NCBI GenBank assembly: GCA_018907035.1 | Contig: JACCIC010000209.1 | Coordinates: 486,001 to 550,000, forward strand | Source of the DNA: Sycobia sp. Sy_11 | Lineage: Eukaryota; Arthropoda; Insecta; Hymenoptera; Epichrysomallidae | DNA: 64,000 nucleotides | Reading direction: 5' to 3' | Shown: positions 52,267 to 63,291 of the stretch, one piece after another | How the letters are laid out: each line of letters opens with the position of its first letter | Position numbering within the stretch: position 1 is the first letter of the stretch | The notes under the pieces: model-generated | What the model saw: the letters and a program-made list of their open reading frames with translations, nothing else | Database searches by the model: none | What the model was told of the DNA's origin: nothing | Made by a program: the position numbers and the translations under genes

Positions 52267-52399
52267 GTGCTCGTGGAAGGCAAACTAAATTGAATTCAAG
52301 GGCTAAACGTGTTGATCTTTGCAACCATGCAATTTGCGCGCTTTTCTCCTCTCTTCCACTAAAAGAGCCAGGAACACATTATTATTCTATATACATTTA

Positions 52400-55300
52400 T
52401 AGGATTTAGTGAATATTTATTGCACGATTATATATTATATTTAAATATAATACTTATACATATTAATGTAAAAAATAATGTTAATAACTTATATTATTTA
52501 ATTATGTTAATACCTTCTCGTACATTTAATTAAGAATTTCGAGAATTGACGAAGGCATTAATAAATTGGAAAATTTTATCCTATATTTGTAAAAGTCTTT
52601 TTGATAGTAAATAAAAGAATAAAAGATAAGAATGAAATTTAAAAAAAAAAACTATAACAAATATGAAATGTTACGTGATACTAGCGATAATGATAATAAT
52701 TATAAATAAAATTCGAAAATCAGAATCAGTTTATCCGATAAACTATGGCTCTCATACATATTCTGCCTGAACAGAAGCCTCTATAGACCCAAAACTTAGA
52801 TTGGCAATGTCTTATATAAAAACAAAGTAATTTATGACAACTACACGAATAATAATGACTATTTTATTTATGGTGAAATAATATCGGGATTCTATAGTTT
52901 GCTTCTATTTTTACTTATCAAAATACGAAAATCCGATTAAAAAATCATTGAAGATAGTGTTAATCGATTGGAACATTTTGTAGTCATTAATTCTAAATGA
53001 ACAGCAGGTATAATTTCAAATTCCGACCATAGTTTGATGAATAATTTTACAAAATATTTGTTAAATAAATAACATTTATAAAAGTATAAAAACCAAATTT
53101 AATTTTTTATAATACATCATTCGTGTAAAACAAATTTTTTATTTTCAGAAAATTTTTGTCTTCGCTTGATCCATGAAGAAATTTCATCTTTACTTCGGAT
53201 GAGAAACGTGCAATTCGCGTGTGACAATTGTTTTCTTAAAAACGTAGTTTTTAAGCTTTAAAATATATATACAGTATATGTCAAATCTCTTCGTTAAAAA
53301 AAATGTTTTTCGATATTTGAGTTATTCAGATAATTAGAAAAATTTTTCTTCGCCGATAAAAGAAATTATGTCGATATCCCTTATTCGAAATTCTATAGCA
53401 CATTATAATTTGAATTAACAATAAGCCTATGTACAAATCGAAGAATATATGTTTCACTATAGCTGAATTCAAATTCATTTACTGATATTTTAATAATTTG
53501 AATACGTTAATAATTTTTTGCTAATTAAGCTAATTAAGAAAATTTATCTAACTTTGCAATCAAAATGGATTTATGGAAAAAAGATCTAGTATTTGAGGTT
53601 TTTCTTCTGTCCATAACTAAGGAATGTAATAATTTAATGTGATAAAGCGATATTATCGTTTTGATCGCATTATTATAATTTTGTATACTTTCAACACTTT
53701 CTTGAAATGTTTATTGAATATAAAAATTTTTATACTCATCGCCCAACAAGCAATATTGTATCAAATATCCAAAAGTCGTACGTGCCTTTTCAAAATGTTA
53801 TATTGTATTTATATATTTTTGCAATATAATTGGAATTTATAACAATCTAATAATTTAAAATGTTATGCGAGATTTAAATTCGAAAAAACTGAATTATAAG
53901 TAAATATGATTAATTTACAAATGTTAGGCTAAGCAAATTAAATATCATACTCCATATGCCATCTGCCGATAGTTTTGAGAACGGAATTATTTGAATGCCC
54001 GGTACAAATATCCGCCATCGCACAAACCCGCGCACAGATATGGGTATACATGATTACTACCTTATCGATAGCTGTAAATTTGATTTCTCTATTATCGATA
54101 ATAGGATATGAATTGCACTCTACCCGGGGTTGGTATATTTAATTATTTTATGCATGCCCATCTACCAATAAATAATAGAATAATAATAATAATTATTATT
54201 ATTATTAAATTCTTGAAAATATGTATCAATCGCTATACCTTATAGCATATACATGAAAAGTTGTGTGAAAAAGTGTTTTCATTTAATATGAAAAAGTTAT
54301 TAATAATTTTGTTATTTTTTTCTGTTATTTTCAAACTTTATAAAGAACAGTGGAGTAGTTTTTTCCACACCAAAGCTGGGCTCTCCCTACTATGGAAATT
54401 AAAAACTCATAATTAACGGGTGAAATAGTACTGCTTCGTACTATCAGATACTATTAAAAAGTCGGACTCATTCTTTTTTTGTGTCGTATATGATCAAATC
54501 AACTGATTATCTTATTTTTCAAATGATTAGAATGAAATTAATTTCACGATTGTTTTTTGGCTGGTGAAATAAAAGTTTGACATTACAATTGCAAAATCCG
54601 ATATGACGGCCTCAAAGCGAATCCTTGTTTATGAAATATTGTATAATTTCTTTCATTTTTTAGGTTTAATATTTTCATTACTATTTACATGTCACTTATA
54701 TAATTAATATACACCCATACTTATAAAGTTATGCTTATAGGAAATGTTTATGAAATAAAACAAGTTTTTGTGGTATTTATATAAAAACTTCAATAAATAT
54801 TACTTACATAGTCAAAATGATTTTGTACATTAAAAATTAAGTATTTTATACAAATTTTCACTAATCTACATGATCTTAGTTATTATAAAATAAAATATAA
54901 AGTAATAATAAACTTATATTTTATGTATTTACAATATTTAAGGCAATGTTCAACAAAATAGTAATTAAATGTTTTTATGCACATTTTATAAAACAAAAAC
55001 TTTGCAAAACTAATGCTAAATGTCTCACTGTTATTTACAAAACTAGATAATTATAGCTTTATCATGAAATTCCTATAGGGACTGCTAAATTTTGATATTG
55101 TTTTTACACATTTAATAAAACTGTACAAAAAAACGTATATTTCTTATTAACGTAATAGTTTTAGTTTGGTCATGTCTATCTACATAATTACAGTATCCAA
55201 ACATAAATTATTACTCTTATATAAAAATAATCTGACCTACTTAAATTTATAAATATTTTTTATCTGCCTATTAATTGCACGTTTAAATTAAAATTTTTAA

Positions 55301-56180
55301 ATTAAATTTTCTACAATTTATCGCACTATCTATAAGTTGATACTTCACAAATATTTATAATTCTATTATTTGTACAACCGGTTTATCAAAGCTATTTACT
55401 TTTTGAAACTTATTGTTCCGAGCTAAAAATATATTCAGTTAAAATATTTTTTACGCTGTTGCGCATAGGCAAGCTTAAAATAACGAATAATAAACGTTTA
55501 CTTTATCAACAGGAGAAGCAAATGCTCGTAAACTTACTTGTAATAAACTAGGAATATCTACACATTGATCCAAAAAGCTGTTATTACTTGAAGTAAGTAC
55601 TTTGGCGATTAACTGAATTAAAATTTAAAACAATCATAATATCTACAGCATTTGTCATGGATACTAGAAATTAAAAAAAAAAAAAAAAAAACTACGACCA
55701 GTTCATGAGATTTTACAAAATCAGTACTACTCTCAAAGAATACGCTGATTCCTTTGAATTGATCTAACGTAACACACACTATCTTACACATTCATTTACA
55801 TTTCACATACATATGACATATATTTCTACTGAATTATGATCCCCTATGCTCAGTCTCAAAAATAAAGTAATGAGTAAATCATTGTACACAAACAACGCGA
55901 CAAACATTGAAAACTCAATGAATTTGAGAATTTTACATCGCAGATAATATTTTTTTTGCAAACAAGCTATCGTACTGATTATTAAAGTCTCATTTGCATA
56001 TATAGAGATATAGTTTTTTTTATACAATTTTTAAATATGTTCCTATTTCATTGTAACAGGAAAAGACTTTTTTTTATAAGCACGATCTTACAACACTTTC
56101 AGTACACGTTGCTACTTTTCTAAAAAAACATTATCCGCTTTAAAAGCAGAGAAATGATCACTTAATGTTGTGCTATAATA
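52400..56180. other. AT-rich stretch downstream of VKR, likely including its 3' UTR
   Basis: No coding sequence and no (TA)n array. The part next to the VKR stop (about 55000-56180) should hold the 3' untranslated region. I found no clear AATAAA on the minus strand close to the stop; a variant ATTAAA lies at 55111-55116, so the polyadenylation site is unassigned. A short (AAT)n/(ATT)n palindrome is at 54181-54204 and an A-run at 55673-55690. Confidence 0.5.
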
Positions 56181-56648
56181 TCAAAACGTTGGATCATTGA
56201 AGCTGTTTGATTGGGACAGTGACTCAATGCGCTCGGTCATTGGTATGCTGCACGCGCTCGCATCCGTGCTTGGCACACTCAGAAACGTGTTCATTATGCC
56301 CGGCTGGATGTTCACGTAGCGGGGGATCGCATTTTTAGAAATATTTGATGTGGTATAACTAGCCTCGTCCAACAGCGGCTTGCTACTCTCCAATTCGCTA
56401 GCACCGCACGAGCCCAATATTGCCGAGATATTTTGATCGTTTAACGATGACGTATCGTTGATGTCTAGCAGAGGAGCATCGGCCATTGTTGACAATTTAT
56501 TGCGCAGACTATCGTTCTCGGATTGCCAAGGGAACGAGAACCTCCTGGTTAACGACGCATTTAGCTGCATCTCCATCTGGCCCGTGTGTTCCAATTGCAC
56601 GCTTGCCAAAGGAACATCGAGGCATGGGGCTATGACTCGTGGATTATT
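56181..56648 (-). other. VKR: VKR C-terminal cytoplasmic tail
   Basis: About 155 residues after the kinase. It begins with [18 protein letters not shown], an insulin-receptor-like segment conserved after the kinase in VKRs, then becomes Ser/Asn-rich and probably disordered. RYVNI contains Y1287 in a YxN setting, the pattern recognised by Grb2-type SH2 domains once phosphorylated; this role is inferred. The protein ends NSFNDPTF followed by TGA. Confidence 0.8.
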
Positions 56649-59600
56649 CGCAATAAAATCAACGATTTCCGGTGCTGTCGGTCGCTTCGTGTGTTCCACC
56701 GACCAACATGATCGCATCAATCCCTCTCTGTAAACATTTATTTTCATTGTTATAATAAGTTACAATAATATATGTATAATAAAATGCAATCGCACAATTA
56801 CTTACAATTGAGGTTTGACACCCTTTGGTACCATTAAAGAATTGCCGGACTTTACATGAGTAAGTACTTGATTATTACTCATGCCTTGGAAAGGAAAACT
56901 TCCAAACGTTATAATCTCATACAATAGAACGCCATACGACCAGACGTCTGATGCTGGTGTAAAAATACCTAATCCTAAGGACTCGGGTGCCATCCACCGA
57001 ACAGGAAGCATTCCTTTTATATTACAGATATATTAGTAACGGAATCGTATAAATAACAGCGTATTGCTTCATTTAACGCTTACCTTTTCTACTGAATTTA
57101 TAATAATCATTTTCATACATTGGCCTCGTCATACCAAAATCACCCAATTTAACATTTCTAAGAGCATTAACCAGACAATTTCTAGATGCAACGTCCCTGT
57201 AATAAAAATACAATTTTATTTTTAAAACTGCATGTAGATTCGATTTTATATTTAGAGAAGTCTGCTTCAATACTTATTTACCTATGCACATATTTAAGTT
57301 GAGCCAGGTAACTCAGTGCTCTTGCTACGTCAAGAGCCATACCTGTTAACCTCTTATTAGATATCTCGTCAGAGTCTTCATAATGTTGATCATTTACTAA
57401 ATGTCGCCTGGCAAGTAAATAAGTCTTTAAGTCTCCGTAAAGCATGAATTCCATAACAGTCAGCACCGGCTCGTTTTTTATGCACACAGCTAATAATTTA
57501 ATGATGTTTTTGTGCTCGAATCGTTTCATAACTTCAACTTCGCTAAGGAAATTAAGTTTTTCTTCGGTGCTGCTTCCAACTTTTAAAGTTTTCACTGCTA
57601 CAGCGAGCCATCCCTTTTCGGGGAAAAATGCTTCCCCTCCATAAACCGTACCAAAGGCTCCCTCGCCTATTTTACGGTTAATAACCACTCTTTCTCTCGA
57701 TATTTCCCATTTATCGAGGCTCGAGCCTTCAGAATGAAGTAGATCAAGACCAAGAGACTTCATATATTTTTCGTGTAAACGGACTTTTTGATCATATCTG
57801 CAAAATAAAATAAAATTATCATAAGAGCATAGAAGATGTATGTATTGTATTAACATACTACGTACTTTCTTTTTATGAGGATTACTACAATTACTAGAAA
57901 TACTCCTAATAGGCCAAAGCCTATGATATTTACAATTATAATTGCACCTTCGCAGGAAACATTTAATAGTTCTGCAAATCCTGAAAATACACATTTCTTT
58001 GGTGGTTCTGAGCCATCGTCCGGTTTTTTCCCGGAAAGCCAAACGATAGCCGATACATTTAAATTTAAAGTGCCTCCACTAATCTGATTTGTTTCTTCAG
58101 AAATATTTGGTTCAAAATTTCCAATTAATTCCATGTCTCCGTCAACATGTTGGAAAATATTAATAACCGAAAACCGAGATAGCCCTCCTATAAATTTAAT
58201 TCTACCCGACACCTGTATTATAAAAAATAAGTGATTACAAATTGAAATATTATTTCTGGTTACATTTAATCTACTCGTGCTTACCCCATTAAAATCAGTC
58301 TTAGATATCAACTCAGTAAATCGAGCTGCAGTTTGTTCAGAATGTAAATCTAAAATATAACTTTGATTCTCCTTTAATAATCGGTCTAAAGCAAAAGCAT
58401 AAGTCCACATAGCGTCGTAAGCATAACCAGCATAGTGCGACGTCATTTCTTTTTGGAACTTACACTGATTTTCGTATTTATCACGCCACTGCCGAACTGT
58501 GATACCTTCTTGCATTATACTATCATCAGGCGCAAAGTTCGCATGAGAAATTCCTAAGTAGCCGTTTATTGCTTTTCTCATTTCTTCAGTGCTACAGGGC
58601 GTACTTTCGCCACGTTCATTATAATAGTCTGTATCAAACCAGTTGGAACGTAGCCAGAGAGGTAGAAACCAAACATAACCCTTATTTAAAAAGAAATGTA
58701 AGAATTCGAATTGAAAATGAATGAATATAAATTTGTAAAGAGTAAGAAAAAAATAATTTCAAGCTAAGCAATTATGTGCAACTTGCATATTTTCTTAATG
58801 ACAGAAATTAAAAAATGTAATTGAATTTAGATTAAATATATTAAATAATTCAATAATATACCAAAAAAGGTATTAACTTTTAGTTAAAGACTATATTATT
58901 CAAGTAAAACTTATTCAAAATTGAATATCGCTATAGTATTTTTACCTGAGTAGCCGTCATTTCCAATTTATATGCCTCACACATAACCATTCGCGCGACT
59001 TGGTCATATACGTCAGAAATGATTATTCTTGCTCGTTTTTGCTTGAGATCTTCTAAATACTGCAATAAACAAAAAGGTAAGTTAATCAAACTTTTTTTTT
59101 GAACATTTAATGTATAATTTAATTTTTCTTATTATTTGAAAGAAATTACTTTTGTTAGTATTTCAGGTTGCCATTCTCTTGGAAACTTAATATTAGCAAC
59201 AAAATTTATCCCATTTTCTCTAAGTAAGTCTTGCATGTAAGAAATATATTCAGTATATTTCAAACCGTCTTCAGAAAATGCAGCCACTCTATGCCAGTTC
59301 AATTTTTTCAGCAAATGTAGATAAACGTATTTATATTGTCGATTTTCGCCGATCGTTCTAAAAAAATATGGATATCGAGTTCTATCGCTGAAGCTAGAAC
59401 CTTCTGCAGCGTAACTCAAAATTAAAGTGTAAAAATGCTTTGATACACCAGCTAAAGGCTCTATTGTTTCTGAGCAGGCAGGGCCAAGAATCCCAACTAA
59501 TTTACTATATTTATTGAGTAAAATATAGTCGATAAAGGATTTCATCACAAGTTCTGATTTACATTGCCCGTCATTTACTAATAAATTTAAATTGTAGTCT

Positions 59601-61055
59601 CTTAAGACCGTGTTATTTAAATTAATAGCATTTCTAGCCATTTTTGCAGCTAGAGCGATCGACTTTGCCGAATATAAATTACCGGTCATTGGAAAAATTC
59701 CTCCCACTATCAACGTGTTTTTATCTTCTTCATGTGGTAACCAATTAGATAGTACAAAATCTAAATTATCTTTTAGCCACTCGCATGCAATCTCTTGTTC
59801 AATTACATGTAATTTAGAGTAACTATTAAATTTGATTAATTTATCGTTATATTTATTGATTAAATTTTCGTACATGCTATTAGTGTATTGCACTCGATTA
59901 ATTGCTTCGAAAGCTAGCTTAGCCGATTGTTCAAGTCCGTGCCACACAAGTTTTTCTAGTTTTCTAGTTTCGTATTGGCACCCTTCTTCAGTACCTCTTG
60001 AACCGCACCTTGGAAATTCTACGTTGACAAATTCTTTTTCATTTGGTATTATATTACTTGGAGTCCAATGCAAAATTACTAAGGATTTTTCCACGAATGA
60101 TGGATTCTGCGTAAGTTGCAAGTACTCTTTCGTTAGTGACTTTATTATGTGTTTTAGGTTAGGCCCAACCCAAACGACTTTTACATATAATTTCCAATGA
60201 TCAATGTGTTCCTTTATAAAACTGGTAGAATTAGAATAATCGGCTAATAGCAAAGCGCATGGTTGTAATTTGGGTTTGTGAGATTGGCACTGCAATGGAA
60301 TGTACATGCCTTCTCGACAAAAATGCTCACGACAATAATAATTCTTATCAGCGTTAATAGTAGCATTTTTGATCATTGCCCAATTATCTTCATCCAAGTC
60401 AAAGCGAGCTGCAGTCTCTTGTTTTGTAAATGTTAACCAACTGTCATTTAGTTTTGACAAACTATCGGGTATAAACCAACCAAAATGGCCAGGGGATACA
60501 ATTGGTCCAACTTGCGCAACTTCGTGTTTACTTAATAAAGGTAGAGTATCTAACTGTGGAGGAATCCAAACCTCCATGTTAACCATTGACCTAGGAATTC
60601 TGAAGATGAACAATTATTAGCATAAGCATTTTAAAATTTCCAAAACATTAAGTGGGAATACAAATACATGCTTTACTTACATAGATTTTCTAGAGTTTGT
60701 TAATCTAGCAAATGCAGCTGTCACATTAAATTCATCTTCTACGTGGACAGTTGTTATATTAGTATTATAACCCAAGACCTCTTGCATAAATATCTCTGTA
60801 ACTCTAGTTACTAGCCTTTGGGTTACTCTACTTGATACTTCAAAAGTTATATTCAATGATTGACCTTCGGAACTTACACTCCTCTTTGGGGTTACATCTG
60901 TGGAAAAAAGACTTTTTCTGAAAACTGCATTTTATAATAATATATTTTTAATGTAATATATACAAACCATCTAACATAGTCAGACATTGATTAGAATTTG
61001 TTGATTCGATTGAAAGTATGAGAAATAATAAGCAAAATATTGTCCGTGACGTCAT
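56181..61055 (-). CDS. VKR: Venus kinase receptor (receptor tyrosine kinase with Venus flytrap ectodomain), 10 exons, complete
   Basis: Single-pass receptor tyrosine kinase. I joined the exons by GT-AG junctions that keep the frame: 61055-60968, 60897-60681, 60599-59150, 59059-58946, 58680-58285, 58212-57866, 57797-57282, 57196-57084, 57013-56806 and 56727-56181. The total is 3996 nt, 1331 aa, ending in TGA. The start ATG follows AAG and opens a hydrophobic signal peptide ([15 protein letters not shown]). Order of parts: signal peptide; OpuAC-like region about 40-390; Venus flytrap about 396-835; membrane helix about 845-868; kinase about 908-1176; Ser-rich tail. Family knowledge: VKRs bind ligand through a flytrap resembling GABA-B and glutamate receptors and signal through an insulin-receptor-like kinase. 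In Aedes a VKR mediates response to the neuroparsin-type hormone OEH, and schistosome VKRs respond to amino acids. The ligand here cannot be read from sequence. Nine short introns (68-265 bp). No neighbouring gene is visible within the window. Family assignment is very secure; exact junctions are predicted. Confidence 0.95.
56649..57688 (-). other. VKR: VKR tyrosine kinase domain
   Basis: Residues about 908-1176, spread over exons 7-10. Glycine loop GEGAFG (915-920), VAVK lysine K940, helix-C glutamate E957 (FLSEVEVM), catalytic loop [11 protein letters not shown] with D1044 and N1049, DFG at 1062-1064, activation-loop tyrosines Y1070, Y1074 and Y1075 in YENDYY, then [22 protein letters not shown] and the RP of KRPT. 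All residues needed for catalysis are present, so it should be active. The YxxxYY spacing is that of the insulin receptor family. HRDVAS replaces the commoner HRDLAA. Confidence 0.97.
57874..57945 (-). other. VKR: VKR transmembrane helix
   Basis: Residues about 845-868 form one uninterrupted hydrophobic run ([20 protein letters not shown] and onward), followed by the basic stop-transfer sequence KRKY. This is the only internal membrane segment, so the flytrap is outside and the kinase in the cytoplasm. Two Cys (in KKCVF and VSCEG) sit just outside the membrane and could form a disulfide. Confidence 0.93.
57973..59719 (-). other. VKR: VKR Venus flytrap domain (ANF-receptor / type I periplasmic-binding fold)
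   Basis: Residues about 396-835, the last part of exon 3 through most of exon 6. It opens with [13 protein letters not shown], then [25 protein letters not shown] (lobe I ligand-site region, with the Ser/Cys pair near 477-478), [20 protein letters not shown] (closely GABA-B-like), [19 protein letters not shown] (lobe II), FNG/VSGRIKF, and a closing [12 protein letters not shown] before the juxtamembrane cysteines. These match the GABA-B and metabotropic glutamate receptor ectodomain pattern, which binds small amino-acid-like ligands. Exon 5 begins at GYVWFLPLW. Confidence 0.92.
58213..58284 (-). other. VKR: VKR intron 5, 72 nt, frame-preserving with no stop
   Basis: This intron has a normal donor (GTAAGC) and acceptor (TTATAATACAG), but its length is a multiple of three and it has no in-frame stop. 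If retained, it would add 24 residues ([10 protein letters not shown]..., ending FFIIQ) between FNG and VSGRIKF in lobe II of the flytrap, including two NxT/S sequons and one extra Cys. The spliced form matches the family (FNG-VSG), so splicing is the expected norm. Confidence 0.8.
59735..60897 (-). other. VKR: VKR N-terminal extracellular region resembling OpuAC-type (type II) substrate-binding domain
   Basis: Residues about 40-390, exon 2 and most of exon 3. Recognisable family-like segments in order: [20 protein letters not shown] (near the start, like the helix leading to 'LLE-GY-V'), MVNMEVWIP (108-115, like 'D-PEVWLP'), FGWFIPDSL (141-149), [10 protein letters not shown] (276-285, like 'WTPHW'), and [16 protein letters not shown] (375-390, like the closing 'A-WLK-NP-VV-WL' helix). 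The bacterial family binds glycine betaine, choline or proline betaine using aromatic residues; W113, W143 and W280 are candidates here. Six or more Cys and several N-glycosylation sequons are present, as expected for an extracellular domain. Domain identity is inferred by eye and has not been searched. Confidence 0.6.
60968..61055 (-). other. VKR: VKR exon 1: signal peptide
   Basis: The 88-nt first coding exon encodes [20 protein letters not shown] and a short continuation to NQCLTMLD. The pattern is a basic residue, a hydrophobic core ([10 protein letters not shown]) and a polar end, typical of a cleaved secretion signal, so the receptor enters the secretory pathway. The exon ends in phase 1 at donor GTTTGT. 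The ATG context (AAGATGA) is good, and no upstream in-frame ATG is needed. Confidence 0.85.
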
Positions 61056-61067
61056 CTTGAATTTAAT
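61056..61067 (-). other. Possible splice acceptor and short 5' UTR segment before the VKR start codon
   Basis: Reading the minus strand, a T-rich tract ending TTTATATTTTAG lies just before position 61067, followed by 12 nt and then the ATG. This fits a 3' splice site, so transcription may begin in an untranslated exon further upstream (above 61070). It is equally possible that the T-rich run is ordinary AT-rich 5' UTR. No TATA box or initiator can be assigned. Confidence 0.35.
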
Positions 61068-61069
61068 CT

Positions 61070-62444
61070 AAAATATAAATAAAAATATAATTATTAAATA
61101 AAAAAATATAATTTGTAAAAATTTATAAGCAGTTTTGAAAGATTGTACAATGGTATTTTAACATACTCTTTTCGATTTTATCATCATTGTTAATATACAT
61201 TTTATGCTGAATCCATTACGCAAAAGTACAGTAAGTTGCAAATTTATATTCTTTGAAACAAGTATATTATGTTCACATTAATATGTATTTATCACCAGAA
61301 AAAATCCAAGTGATAAAAAATTGCTAATTGGTAAAGAAAAATATGAAGAGAGGATGACGAATATATTAGCAGTTAATGTTCGCCTGTAATGTATTATATT
61401 CAAAATGAAAACTGAACTAAAATAATAAATATTTGTTATCAAAGCATGATGAAATGATTTCTAATCAAAAATTATTAGATAGATTACTTATTTTTGAATT
61501 TTTTACATCCGTAATACAGTGTGTAATAAGCATTGTCAAATAGTTTTCAAAGATAACATTTCCTATCTATAAGCTATAAAAGCTATTTTTTCATGTATTC
61601 ACGATAACGAGGAGCAATTATAATACATCTTAATTGATAAAATTTTGTCAAAGAATCGAAGCGAATATTTCGTAGCTTTCCGTAAATTCTAAAAAACATT
61701 TAGTCCATGGAAATAGGTGGATACCGTATTTGAACATAAATTCCTATTCATCATTACTAATTTTAACGAATAGCACTTGATTTTTTAAGGCAATTAAAAA
61801 AATTATCGTACATGATATCTAATGTGCACATACAGAGAGACCTTATCAATTGACTTGTTTTGAATTCGGATCAAGATTATCATTTCGAACACTTTACACT
61901 TTTCAATGCTACGAAGATCTGTTTCATTGCAGTATGATTTTAAAAAATCTTGAAAAAGTGAGAAAAAAATTATTAATTTTTAATATACAAAAAAACTATC
62001 TGTATATGTCCCTTGATATGCGAGCATTTTTAAAAATTTATAAGAAAGGTAATTTCGATATCTTTGGAAAGCGTAAAGAAACTGGTGTTTTGTCATTATT
62101 GTACGGTCATTTTTTTTTTCATATAAATAATTATGTATTTTTATATAAAAATCTGCTAATATCTACAACACTTCATTCATGGTTGCATATCCAACTGTCA
62201 ATAGTAAAATGAATAATTGTGGAGCTTCTACTTTGTTCGTATATTCCGTTTTAATAGTTGCCTCATAAAAATGATAAAATTATTATTCCGAAACTATGTG
62301 TATCCCACTGAAACGATAATTCGCTCAATCGAATGGTAAAACTATCACACCAAGCCCGAGACTGGCAATCGCATCGTGATGCAAACTATAAATATATGTA
62401 TTATATCTATTTATAGGCTGGTTTATCGCGCCTGTCGTTGTCGT

Positions 62445-62448
<4 letters not shown>
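61070..62448. other. AT-rich upstream flank of VKR
   Basis: On the minus strand this is upstream of the receptor start, and it may hold an untranslated first exon and the promoter; neither can be placed. A 120-codon open frame at 61850-62212 (plus) matches no family known to me and is not called. Confidence 0.45.

Positions 62449-62496
<48 letters not shown>
62449..62496. repeat. (TA)n microsatellite
   Basis: About 48 bp; the first array upstream of VKR. Confidence 0.97.
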
Positions 62497-62501
<5 letters not shown>

Positions 62502-62671
62502 GCACCAGGAACGGTGAGCTGCGGCGCTCCATTCGGCTCCACGTTATCAAGCGCATTATATTATGCACGCTAATCGTGAATTTTATTATAGCCAGCCTAG
62601 CGCGGCGAAGATTTATAATAAAAAAAATTTATCGATCGAACCGACTGTTATAAGACTGCCATGTGTGCGTG

Positions 62672-62695
62672 GTGCGTGCGTGCGTGCGTGCGTGC

Positions 62696-62736
<41 letters not shown>
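62672..62736. repeat. (TGCG)n then (TG)n compound microsatellite
   Basis: About 29 bp of TGCG units changing into 36 bp of TG units, consistent with TG arising from, or decaying out of, the tetranucleotide. Confidence 0.96.
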
Positions 62737-62738
<2 letters not shown>

Positions 62739-63242
62739 TGCGCGCGCGTTTAGTACCCAAGGAGCCGAATGGAAACGCATCTCTTTTCAAAATTACATAC
62801 ACGTGTGTTCGTTTATAGACTCGCCCGAACGAGAAGGACAGCTGATTGGCGGGAATTGCGCTCACTTTTATACGTGCGCGCGTACGAATTTAGATAGGAA
62901 TGAATATGCGCCTCTGGTGGTAGCCTATGCTTTACGATAATGAAACGCGAGTCCGATCTCGAGAGGCGCGTCACGCTCGCCGGGCCTGCGTTTTTGTATA
63001 TGCAGGGATGTAAAAATAAGCGCCCGGCAGGCAAGTCAGTTCAGGCAAGGCGGGCAGGCGAATTCGTTGGATCATCGGGTATTTTCGCAGGTTTAATATA
63101 TAACGCGCGAACGGTCAACAGAGTCAGGCAAAAATAGCCGGCCATGGAAGAATCGTCATGGATAACGGAAATCCCAAAACTCTCGGGTCTGAGCTGTTCC
63201 ATTGTCCTCGCCCGATCTGTGTGTGCACAATACATACATACA

Positions 63243-63245
<3 letters not shown>

Positions 63246-63288
<43 letters not shown>
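63246..63288. repeat. (TA)n microsatellite
   Basis: 43 bp. Confidence 0.97.

Positions 63289-63291
<3 letters not shown>

Noticed and set aside
59610..60200. Plus-strand open frames inside the VKR gene
   Set aside because: They are antisense to VKR coding exons and have no independent support.
61850..62212. Open frame of 120 codons upstream of VKR
   Set aside because: Lys/Phe/Leu-rich sequence as expected from AT-rich DNA, with no recognisable domain.
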